Of a stretch of 29,928 nt of DNA, positions 9,248-16,437 are shown piece by piece. How positions within the stretch are numbered: the first letter of the stretch is position 1; each line of letters opens with the position of its first letter. Where the stretch lies: contig CAZHOV010000061.1 of assembly GCA_964534315.1 (NCBI GenBank), forward strand, positions 1 through 29,928, given 5' to 3'. Origin of the DNA: CAZHOV01 sp964534315 (GTDB lineage Bacteria > Bacteroidota > Bacteroidia > Chitinophagales > Saprospiraceae). The translations under genes and the position numbers were made by a program. The notes beneath the pieces were generated by a model. That model did no database searches, had not been told where the DNA came from, and worked only from the letters and a program-made list of their open reading frames with translations.

Positions 9248-9871
9248 TTATAAATACATGGGAAAATACACCATTACCCCAGTCGGCTTCCCATACAGCA
9301 TAGAAGGTGTCCATTGCGGCATTTTACTAACCATATCGATGGCTATTTTCTTTTCACGACACGATTCACAATCAACCCCGACGATGGAGTCTAGTTTTGG
9401 TTGTCCGTATTTGTTTATATAAATATGTAGGTTAGCCCATTCTCCCAGATATCGCTGATAGGGTTCGAGATAATTGTCGACAAACTTTTGGAGCGAATCA
9501 TTAGAACATACGATCGGTGCTTTTGAAGTAATACAATCTTTAGCAAATAAAGGAGGAGTTACTTCTTCTATATCCACATCTACTGCAATGGTATAATCAC
9601 CTTCTTCCGTTTTTTCTTCACCCTCGACAATGTTCTTTTCTTTTTCTTTTATGGCCTGATAGGTATAAGCTTTCTTCCGGTCCTGCACTTTGAGATTATC
9701 TTTTTCTAAAGAATCCCGGTTTCTCAGGCTATCTTTCAATTGCTCGCTCTCTGCCAAATTTTCTGAGTCTACCTTTTTAGACATAGAGGCAGAGTCACAT
9801 TGTATAAATAATAAGCTAACGCTTATCAAAAAACTGGTAATGAAGGTTAAATTTTTGAATCTAAGTATCAT
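9248..9871 (-). CDS. Lipoprotein with TonB-like C-terminal domain
   Basis: A 207-aa predicted lipoprotein. The N-terminal signal ends in a lipobox LLFIQC with the lipidated cysteine at residue 25. Residues about 30-95 are highly charged (Lys/Glu-rich, probably coiled or disordered). The last 70 residues resemble a TonB C-terminal domain: YINKYGQPKLDSIVGVDCES followed by the KMPQWTPSMLYGKPTGV core and a final hydrophobic strand. Bacteroidota carry many such lipoproteins; they need not energise a receptor because the TonB membrane anchor is replaced by a lipid. Two CxxC cysteines (CESC) could form a disulfide. Function uncertain. Confidence 0.8.
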   Translation of the reverse strand: MILRFKNLTFITSFLISVSLLFIQCDSASMSKKVDSENLAESEQLKDSLRNRDSLEKDNLKVQDRKKAYTYQAIKEKEKNIVEGEEKTEEGDYTIAVDVDIEEVTPPLFAKDCITSKAPIVCSNDSLQKFVDNYLEPYQRYLGEWANLHIYINKYGQPKLDSIVGVDCESCREKKIAIDMVSKMPQWTPSMLYGKPTGVMVYFPMYL

Positions 9872-9977
9872 ATTTCCTTTTTAAATACAACGATCGACAC
9901 TATAACATGTTCGTTATCAAACATTAAAATACATTATTCTAAAAATCGAACTCCAACCCTACCCTTTCGTTCTATGG

Positions 9978-11687
9978 TTGTTTATATTATCAATCACAAA
10001 AAAAATAGTTGTGGCAATAAAACAACCTTCCAATACTAAAGGGTCAAGCGCTCCGAAAAAGCGTAAAAGTCCTTTCAATTATATCTGGATCATTCTCATC
10101 CTTTTAATAGCGGGGCAGCTTTATTTTTATTACCAAAAAGATAGCCCTGAAGAAATCACCTGGACTGCTTTCAAACGCGATATACTCACCTCCGATGATA
10201 TCAAAAAAATTGATATTGTGAATAAAAAGGAAGCGGAAGTATATATTAAAAAAAGTGCTTTAGAAGATGATAACCATAAAGATATAAAACCTGATCAATC
10301 AGGTCCTCACTACGCATTAACTATCGGATCTCTTGAAAATTTCGAATCATCTCTTCAGCAAGCTCAGGAAAAATTGCCGGCCGAAGAGCAATTCGATATT
10401 GAATATATCGAGCGTACCGATTGGTTCGGAAATATCCTTTCCTGGGTGATCCCCATCGTGATTTTTGTCGGATTATGGTTATTTATCATCAATCGCTCCC
10501 GGGGCGGAGGCATGGGAGGACGGGGAATGTTTGACTTCGGAAAAGCTTCTAATGCCCTGCGCGAGGAAAAGACGGATGTTGACTTCAACGATGTAGCCGG
10601 AATGAAAGAAGTTAAAGTTGAGGTAAAGGAAATTGTCGATTTCCTTAAAAATCCGGATAAGTATACTAAACTCGGTGCAAAAATTCCGAAGGGATTAATT
10701 CTAATCGGTCCTCCTGGTACAGGAAAAACCTTGCTTGCCAAAGCAGTAGCTGGTGAAGCTGAAGTACCTTTCTTTTCGATGTCGGGGTCTGAATTTGTAG
10801 AGATGTTTGTGGGGGTCGGCGCCAGTAGAGTCCGGGATTTATTCAAAAAAGCAAAAGATACTGCTCCGAGTATTATATTCATTGATGAAATTGACGCTAT
10901 TGGCCAATCGAGAGGAAAGGCGATGAGTATACAATCAAATGATGAAAAAGAAAATACGCTCAATCAGCTGCTTTCCGAAATGGATGGCTTTGCGGCCAAT
11001 GCAGGAATAATTGTCCTTGCTGCTACCAACAGAGGAGAGATTCTGGACCGGGCGCTACTCAGACCCGGACGTTTTGACCGCCAGATTTACCTCGAATTAC
11101 CTACCCTAACAGAGCGTAAAGCCATATTTGAAGTACATATTGAGCCGCTTAAACTGGGAGAAGATGTATCGCTGGAAATCCTGGCCGGCCAGACACCCGG
11201 CTTCTCCGGTGCTGATATTGCTAACATTTGTAATGAAGCAGCCCTGATCGCCGCCCGTAAAGAAAAACCTTCTGTAGAAATGAAAGATTTCTTCGATGCT
11301 ATGGACCGGGTGATTGCAGGATTGGAAAAGAAGAGTAAAATTATTTCAGAAAAAGAAAAGAGAACAATCGCCTATCATGAAGCCGGCCATGCCACAGCAA
11401 GTTGGTACCTCCCTCATGCCGATACGCTATTGAAGGTATCGATCGTACCGCGGGGAAAATCACTGGGTGCAGCCTGGTATATGCCTCAGGAATCGCAGCT
11501 TTACTCCAAATCCCAATTTATCGATCGCATTTGCGCGGCCCTGGGAGGGAGAGCGGCAGAGGAATTGGTTTTCGGAGAAGTGACCTCAGGCGCTTTAGAT
11601 GATTTGGAAAAGATCACCAAGCAAGCGTACATGATGGTTTCCTATTATGGTCTAGATGATGAAATCGGAAATTATCAGCTTTTTTGA
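9978..11687 (+). CDS. ftsH: ATP-dependent zinc metalloprotease FtsH, C-terminally truncated by frameshift
   Basis: Membrane-bound AAA+ protease that extracts and degrades membrane and soluble proteins. Visible in order: first membrane segment (FNYIWIILILLIAGQLYFYY, about 33-52), a periplasmic domain, a second membrane segment (ILSWVIPIVIFVGLWLFII), Walker A GPPGTGKT (244-251), Walker B IIFIDEIDAIG, the SRH motif LLRPGRFDRQIYL, zinc motif HEAGH (467-471) and the third zinc ligand in TSGALDD (about D542). The frame stops at 569 aa with TGA at 11685, just after the protease core, while the expected helical tail continues in the next frame (see 11656-11925). The start is uncertain: TTG at 9978 or GTG at 10011, because no ATG precedes the first membrane segment in this frame. 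Confidence 0.9.
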   Translation: MFILSITKKIVVAIKQPSNTKGSSAPKKRKSPFNYIWIILILLIAGQLYFYYQKDSPEEITWTAFKRDILTSDDIKKIDIVNKKEAEVYIKKSALEDDNHKDIKPDQSGPHYALTIGSLENFESSLQQAQEKLPAEEQFDIEYIERTDWFGNILSWVIPIVIFVGLWLFIINRSRGGGMGGRGMFDFGKASNALREEKTDVDFNDVAGMKEVKVEVKEIVDFLKNPDKYTKLGAKIPKGLILIGPPGTGKTLLAKAVAGEAEVPFFSMSGSEFVEMFVGVGASRVRDLFKKAKDTAPSIIFIDEIDAIGQSRGKAMSIQSNDEKENTLNQLLSEMDGFAANAGIIVLAATNRGEILDRALLRPGRFDRQIYLELPTLTERKAIFEVHIEPLKLGEDVSLEILAGQTPGFSGADIANICNEAALIAARKEKPSVEMKDFFDAMDRVIAGLEKKSKIISEKEKRTIAYHEAGHATASWYLPHADTLLKVSIVPRGKSLGAAWYMPQESQLYSKSQFIDRICAALGGRAAEELVFGEVTSGALDDLEKITKQAYMMVSYYGLDDEIGNYQLF

Positions 11688-11925
11688 CAGTACCGGTCAG
11701 CAAAACCAGATGCTGCAGAAACCATATAGCGAAGCTACTGCCAAAAAAATTGATGAACGGGTAAGTTTTCTGGTGGAAAATGCTTATCAACGCACCAAAA
11801 AGTTACTGGAAAAGCACCGGTCCGAGTTGGATGCGCTAGCTGAAAAATTATTAGAAAAAGAAACCGTTTTTAAAAAGGATTTAAAAGAGATCTTTGATAA
11901 ACCAAAGGTAACTCAAGAAGAGTAA
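11656..11925 (+). pseudogene. ftsH: Out-of-frame 3' part of ftsH
   Basis: From about 11674 to 11925 this frame encodes the usual C-terminal tail of FtsH: ISFFDSTGQQ, then KPYSEATAKKIDERVSFLVE and an ALAEKLLEKETVF helix ending EIFDKP. It joins the preceding frame at GGA AAT (11667-11672); one extra T at 11672/11673 explains the shift, because removing it reads Gly-Asn-Ile-Ser-Phe-Phe-Asp as in the family. The ATG at 11656 lies within conserved FtsH sequence and is not a credible independent start. Either a sequencing indel, a true mutation or a recoding site; see findings. Confidence 0.85.
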
Positions 11926-11929
11926 AATA

Positions 11930-12526
11930 ATGAAAGAACAATATATAGAAAAAAACCTGGTAGTAGCTGAAGATTTTCCGGATAAGTTGAAAAGAACCTT
12001 TGCTAAAGCATGGACATTTTATGATAGCTTGCATAGCCACAAAATTGAATTGCGACACCTTACCCTCAACAATGTATCCATGCGCGCTCAACCGAAGCTA
12101 AACCTGCACTTTTTTTCAAAAAAGCGGCGGCAGTATAAAATTGAAATTCAAAATCGTCCCCAATTTGAGCCTTCCCTAAAAATGGAAGACTTACCTGAAG
12201 ACGTACTTATTGGCTGGTTTGCTCACGAACTAGGCCATATTAAAGACTACCTCAACCGAAGCTGGCTTAACCTGATAAAAATGGGCATTGGTTATCTGGC
12301 ATTTCCGGCTTATAAAATTGGTGTCGAACGAAGGGCAGATATTATCGCCCTCGAACATGGTTGTGTAGACTACATCCAGGCTACCAAGCGGTTTATTTTA
12401 GAAAAATCTAATATTCCAGACAAATATCTGGGACGTATAAATAAGTATTATCTATCACCCGAAGAAATCGAAGAGATCGTTTTGATGAAAGATAAGGGGA
12501 ATCTTTTTCGGGATAAAATCATTTAA
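11930..12526 (+). CDS. Putative M48-like zinc metallopeptidase domain protein
   Basis: A 198-aa soluble protein of no family I can name. It carries a zinc-protease signature HELGH at residues 99-103 and, 30 residues on, ERRAD (133-137), matching the gluzincin arrangement HExxH...ExxAD seen in M48-type peptidases. It lacks the membrane segments of HtpX/Ste24, so it would act in the cytosol or at the inner face. The ATG lies 4 bases after the ftsH tail stop and the next gene starts 11 bases after its end, so the three genes form an operon. Being co-transcribed with FtsH suggests a role in protein quality control, which is inference only. Confidence 0.75.
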   Translation: MKEQYIEKNLVVAEDFPDKLKRTFAKAWTFYDSLHSHKIELRHLTLNNVSMRAQPKLNLHFFSKKRRQYKIEIQNRPQFEPSLKMEDLPEDVLIGWFAHELGHIKDYLNRSWLNLIKMGIGYLAFPAYKIGVERRADIIALEHGCVDYIQATKRFILEKSNIPDKYLGRINKYYLSPEEIEEIVLMKDKGNLFRDKII

Positions 12527-12537
12527 TCCTCCTTACT

Positions 12538-14055
12538 ATGGCCATTATAGGAACCATTATTAAAAAAGCTATTGAAATAGGGCACACGTTAAAACGCGAT
12601 AAGCAACCGGTAAAGCGGCAATATAAACAGCTCTCTAATTTACTATCTAAAGCCTCCAACACCTCTTTTGGCCAGTATTACGGCTTTAAGTCTATGTTGA
12701 AGTCTGATGATATTGCCCGCGCCTTTCAACAGGAAGTACCTATTTTCACTTACGAAACCATAGCGCCGTGGTGGAAACAACAGCAAAAACATCCGGATAT
12801 AACCTGGCCCGGAAAACCGGCTTATTTTGCCCTGAGTTCCGGCACAACCGGCAAAGAGAGCAAACGCATTCCTGTCACCGAGGATATGCTCAACTCTATC
12901 CGGTCGGTCAGCCTCGAGCAAGTAGAAAGTCTCTCCAACTTTGACCTTCCCGATCAATTTTTTGAAAAACAGATTTTAGCCCTCGGCAGCTCAACGAATT
13001 TAAAGGAAAACAGCGGCTTTTTGGAGGGAGAAATTAGTGGCATCAATGCTAGTACGGCCCCTCAGTGGTTTGACTACTTCTACAAACCGGGAGAAGAAAT
13101 TACCCAGATAGACGACTGGGATGAACGCCTACAAGCAATCATTAAGGATGCAAAGAACTGGGATATCGGCGCTCTGGCAGGTATTCCTTCCTGGGTTTTG
13201 CTTATGCTTAAGGCAATTGTGAAACACTATGAACTCAATAGCATCCACGAACTGTGGCCCGATCTGATGATCTACACTTCAGGAGGAGTAGCTTTTGAAA
13301 CGTATCAGGACAGCTTCGAAGAACTCTTTTCTAAACCGGTTATTATCATGGATACTTACCTGGCTTCAGAGGGCTATTTTGCCTTTAATGCGCGCCCCGG
13401 CACCAATGCCATGCAATTAGCTTTACACAATGATCTCTTTTTTGAATTCATCCCTTTCAATGCTGATTATTTTGACGAGGCAGGTCAGTTGGTCTCGACC
13501 CCGGAATGCCTGCTGATTGATGACGTAGAACTCAACAGGGATTACGTGTTGGTCGTTTCTACGCCCGCAGGTACCTGGCGCTACATTATCGGTGATACGA
13601 TTCAATTTACCAGTATCGAAAAATCAGAAATTATCATCACCGGCCGGACCAAATATTTTATGAATGTAGTAGGTTCTCAATTAAGCGAACATAAGCTTAA
13701 CGGGGCTATCGAAAAGTTGGGGAAAGAATTTGATATAAAAATTAACGAGTTTTGCCTGGCTGCACTTAAGGATAGTGATGGGAATTTTTTCCACCAGTGG
13801 GTCTTAGGTACTTCAAGCGATATGGATGAGGAAAAAACCACCAAGAGACTAGACGAAATACTGAAGGATATGAATAAAAACTATGCTGTGGCAAGGAACA
13901 AAGCTCTCCAGTACATTAAGTTAAAAGCAGTACCCAAACAACAAATTTATGATTGGATGGAAGAAAACGGAAAAAAGGGCGGACAGACGAAAGTTCCCAA
14001 AGTGATGAGCGGGGAGAAGATGGAAGATTTAATGAAATATCTCCATAAAACATAA
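12538..14055 (+). CDS. GH3-family acyl-adenylating enzyme
   Basis: A 505-aa member of the GH3 family, named after plant auxin-responsive enzymes that adenylate a carboxylic acid and join it to an amino acid. Visible motifs are the phosphate-binding YFALSSGTTGKESKRIPVT (serine-glycine core at about 101-106), YTSGGVAFETYQ, DTYLASEGYFAF, and VVSTPAGTWRYIIGDTIQF, in which YIIGD (about 349-353) corresponds to the YxxGD ATP motif. Full family length. Many Bacteroidota genomes carry one such gene; the natural acid and amine are unknown. It is the last gene of the ftsH cluster, 11 bases after the metallopeptidase-like gene. Confidence 0.88.
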   Translation: MAIIGTIIKKAIEIGHTLKRDKQPVKRQYKQLSNLLSKASNTSFGQYYGFKSMLKSDDIARAFQQEVPIFTYETIAPWWKQQQKHPDITWPGKPAYFALSSGTTGKESKRIPVTEDMLNSIRSVSLEQVESLSNFDLPDQFFEKQILALGSSTNLKENSGFLEGEISGINASTAPQWFDYFYKPGEEITQIDDWDERLQAIIKDAKNWDIGALAGIPSWVLLMLKAIVKHYELNSIHELWPDLMIYTSGGVAFETYQDSFEELFSKPVIIMDTYLASEGYFAFNARPGTNAMQLALHNDLFFEFIPFNADYFDEAGQLVSTPECLLIDDVELNRDYVLVVSTPAGTWRYIIGDTIQFTSIEKSEIIITGRTKYFMNVVGSQLSEHKLNGAIEKLGKEFDIKINEFCLAALKDSDGNFFHQWVLGTSSDMDEEKTTKRLDEILKDMNKNYAVARNKALQYIKLKAVPKQQIYDWMEENGKKGGQTKVPKVMSGEKMEDLMKYLHKT

Positions 14056-14130
14056 AGCAGCTCATCCCACTTTTTCAAATAAAAAACAGGATGGGAAGAC
14101 TCATGCTCTACAGAGATAAACGTTTTTCTT

Positions 14131-14973
14131 TTAGAAGATCAATACCGAAATATCGGAAGCTAAAATTCGACGTTCGGTGTTATCGGATTGAAGTAGTTTT
14201 TCAGGAAAACTATTGTCTTGGCTTTTAAATGACAACCAGTCTATACTTTTTACTTTTACTAAATCTTGAATACTTTCATTCACATTTTCGGGTCGCATGA
14301 TAAAATAATGGACGTGTTTATCATTTAAGCTACTATTTAAACGGGCTTTAAAGTTATTAAAGAATGCAATAGCAGTTTGTTCTTCTTCTGTAATTTCAGC
14401 TACAGTAAGATGACTATTGAAGCTTTCAGCAAACCGGATGAGCCACATTACCTGTTCTTTTTCATCGGTAAAGCTTTCGGTAATATAAAGTAGTTGAAGA
14501 GGCGGGCTCCAATTAAAAGATTCAGGCACGACTAATACAGGGCACTCTGCCTTTTTAGCCATGCGGGTCTCAAAGGTTCCCAGCCATTCATTGATCAGAT
14601 TGAGGTCTCTATGTTGGCCGATTACCAGCATGAATGGATTTTCCTCCTCAATTTTATCGAGCAATTTGGGCTCCGGAAAACCAATTTCTACATCGTATTC
14701 TACTTCATCCCAAATTAATTCGGTTAATTTTTTCAGATTTTTCATCCTCTTATTTGCATCTTCCTTAACCTCCTGAATACTCCGCGGATAGGAAGTCTGG
14801 ATAGTTGGCTCCACCACCATTTTAGGCGTAGAACTTATCGGCACATTTTCGATATCGACAAGTTCTGCCGGACGGTCGGTCTTCTTCGCGAGGAAGATCC
14901 CGTAATGGGTCTCTTTGTCAATAGAATTAAATTGGGAAGGATAAATCAGTATCTTTTCTTTCTTCTTATTCAT
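14131..14973 (-). CDS. Usp-like protein with degenerate nucleotide-binding motif
   Basis: A 280-aa soluble protein resembling a tandem universal stress protein. The first half opens with KILIYPSQF and ends in the Usp-like stretch LVIGQHRDLNLINEWLGTFE then KAECPVLVVPE. The canonical ATP motif G-2x-G-9x-G(S/T) is not intact: the second and third glycines are replaced, so ATP binding is doubtful. The second half (LLYITESFTDEKEQVMWLIRF) resembles another Usp fold without the motif. ATG at 14971-14973. It follows metK by 92 bases on the same strand, with a strong hairpin between, so it may be separately transcribed. Function unknown beyond family resemblance. Confidence 0.65.
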   Translation of the reverse strand: MNKKKEKILIYPSQFNSIDKETHYGIFLAKKTDRPAELVDIENVPISSTPKMVVEPTIQTSYPRSIQEVKEDANKRMKNLKKLTELIWDEVEYDVEIGFPEPKLLDKIEEENPFMLVIGQHRDLNLINEWLGTFETRMAKKAECPVLVVPESFNWSPPLQLLYITESFTDEKEQVMWLIRFAESFNSHLTVAEITEEEQTAIAFFNNFKARLNSSLNDKHVHYFIMRPENVNESIQDLVKVKSIDWLSFKSQDNSFPEKLLQSDNTERRILASDISVLIF

Positions 14974-15018
14974 GATAATGTTTTGTCATAGAACGGATTA
15001 TGACAAAGCATGTTCGGT

Positions 15019-15067
15019 GAGAACGGGGATACCTCAAAGGTGCTTGGCCATCCCCTCTCGATTTTTT
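15019..15067 (+). terminator. Hairpin between metK and the Usp-like gene
   Basis: GGGGAT (15025-15030) pairs with ATCCCC (15050-15055), with an outer GAGA/TCTC pair (15019-15022 / 15056-15059) and an inner ACCT/AGGT stem (15031-15034 / 15038-15041). A T-run follows at 15062-15067, only on the plus strand, where no gene needs termination. On the minus strand the hairpin begins 7 bases past the metK stop. It may end metK transcription inefficiently or stop antisense RNA. Confidence 0.45.
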
Positions 15068-16319
15068 ACAATCCAAACGCCTTTTTCACCTCGTCCACCA
15101 TATCCAACTTTTCCCAGGTAAATGTTTCCACTTCCTTTTCGGTGAGAAGGCCGGAACCATCCGTAAATTTCAGTTTTTTGATCTCCGGGTCTCTGCCCAT
15201 GTGACCGTAGGCGGCAGAATCAAAGTAAATCGGATTCCTTAGCTTTAAGCGCTTTTCGATGCTGTACGGTCGCATATCGAAAACTTCATTCACTTTCTCC
15301 GCAATCTGAGCATCCGATAAATTAACTTTATTACTTCCGTAAGTATTTACGAAAATATTGGTGGGGCGGGCTACACCTATCGCATAGGACACCTGAACCA
15401 GCACTTCGTCACAAACGCCTGCAGCCACCAGATTCTTGGCGATATGGCGCGTAGCATAAGCGCCGCTGCGATCTACTTTAGAAGGATCTTTTCCAGAAAA
15501 TGCGCCACCGCCGTGCGCCCCTTTTCCTCCATAGGTATCTACAATGATCTTCCTCCCCGTCAAACCGGTATCTCCATGCGGACCTCCGATAACAAACTTA
15601 CCGGTAGGATTGATATGATAATTAATCTGATCGTCAAATAGCGCTTGTACGGATTCGTTGCATTGAGCTTTAACCCGGGGAATGACAATTTTGATAATAT
15701 CTTCCCGGATTTTGGCCAGCATTTTTTCATCTTCATCAAACGGATCGTGCTGAGTAGAGACGACGATGGTATCAATACGCTGAGGAACATTGTGATCAGA
15801 GTATTCAATCGTTACTTGCGATTTGCTGTCAGGCCGCAGATACGGCATAATATCTTCTTCCTTCCGGATTTTGGCCAACTCTTTTAGAATACGATGTGAC
15901 AAATCCAGCGAAAGCGGAATATAGTGATTGGTCTCGTTGGTCGCATAACCGAACATCATGCCCTGGTCTCCAGCTCCTTGTTCTTCAGGATCAATGCGCT
16001 CTACACCCTGATTAATATCAGGCGATTGCTCGTGAATCGCTGACAAGACGCCACAAGAGTTGGCTTCAAACATATATTCAGACTTGGTATATCCGATATG
16101 GCGGATCACCTGACGCGCAATGGCCTGCACATCGAGGTAAGTTTGCGTTTTCACCTCTCCGGCAAGAACTACCTGTCCAGTAGTGACAAGTGTTTCACAA
16201 GCTACTTTGGAGTTGGAATCGAAAGCAAGAAAATGATCTAGCAACGCATCCGAAATCTGATCGGCAATTTTATCTGGGTGCCCTTCGGAAACGGATTCTG
16301 AAGTAAACAAATAAGGCAT
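15066..16319 (-). CDS. metK: S-adenosylmethionine synthetase
   Basis: Cytosolic enzyme making SAM from methionine and ATP. The 417-aa product shows the N-terminal SVSEGHPDKIADQISDA (GHPDK at 13-17), the GAGDQGMMFGYA loop and the glycine-rich GGGAFSGKDPSKVDRSGAY motif, all diagnostic. It is longer than Escherichia coli MetK (about 384 aa), with extra residues in the central domain, as is common in Bacteroidota. ATG at 16317-16319 starts the conserved YLFTSESVSEGH. A promoter-like TAAATTTG and a palindrome lie in the leader. Confidence 0.97.
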   Translation of the reverse strand: MPYLFTSESVSEGHPDKIADQISDALLDHFLAFDSNSKVACETLVTTGQVVLAGEVKTQTYLDVQAIARQVIRHIGYTKSEYMFEANSCGVLSAIHEQSPDINQGVERIDPEEQGAGDQGMMFGYATNETNHYIPLSLDLSHRILKELAKIRKEEDIMPYLRPDSKSQVTIEYSDHNVPQRIDTIVVSTQHDPFDEDEKMLAKIREDIIKIVIPRVKAQCNESVQALFDDQINYHINPTGKFVIGGPHGDTGLTGRKIIVDTYGGKGAHGGGAFSGKDPSKVDRSGAYATRHIAKNLVAAGVCDEVLVQVSYAIGVARPTNIFVNTYGSNKVNLSDAQIAEKVNEVFDMRPYSIEKRLKLRNPIYFDSAAYGHMGRDPEIKKLKFTDGSGLLTEKEVETFTWEKLDMVDEVKKAFGL

Positions 16320-16346
16320 ATTTTGTGGACTTTTTGTTAAAATTCG

Positions 16347-16366
16347 TTCAAGGTCAACACCTTGAA
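16347..16366 (-). promoter_or_regulatory. Perfect palindrome in the metK leader
   Basis: TTCAAGGT (16347-16354) and ACCTTGAA (16359-16366) form an 8-base perfect inverted repeat with a 4-base spacer. It lies 28-47 bases upstream of the metK start and downstream of the proposed promoter. It may be a repressor site or an RNA hairpin in the 5' leader. I could not fit it to a known SAM riboswitch class. Confidence 0.45.
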
Positions 16367-16392
16367 TAAAGAAATTAGTTCGTAAATTGCCA

Positions 16393-16400
16393 CAAATTTA
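16393..16400 (-). promoter_or_regulatory. Probable metK promoter -7 element
   Basis: The minus strand reads TAAATTTG, an exact match to TAnnTTTG, giving a transcript start near 16386 and a leader of about 67 bases. The -33 TTG is not obvious. Confidence 0.4.
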
Positions 16401-16437
16401 GAAATAGTCTACTAAGTGCTAAGCATATTTGGAAAAA

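Noticed and set aside
11656..11925. Independent 89-aa gene after ftsH
   Set aside because: Its sequence is the normal C-terminal tail of FtsH, and its ATG lies inside conserved FtsH coding sequence.
16320..16392. SAM riboswitch in the metK leader
   Set aside because: The leader is only about 67 bases and I could not place the conserved cores or pseudoknot of SAM-I, SAM-II or SAM-III.
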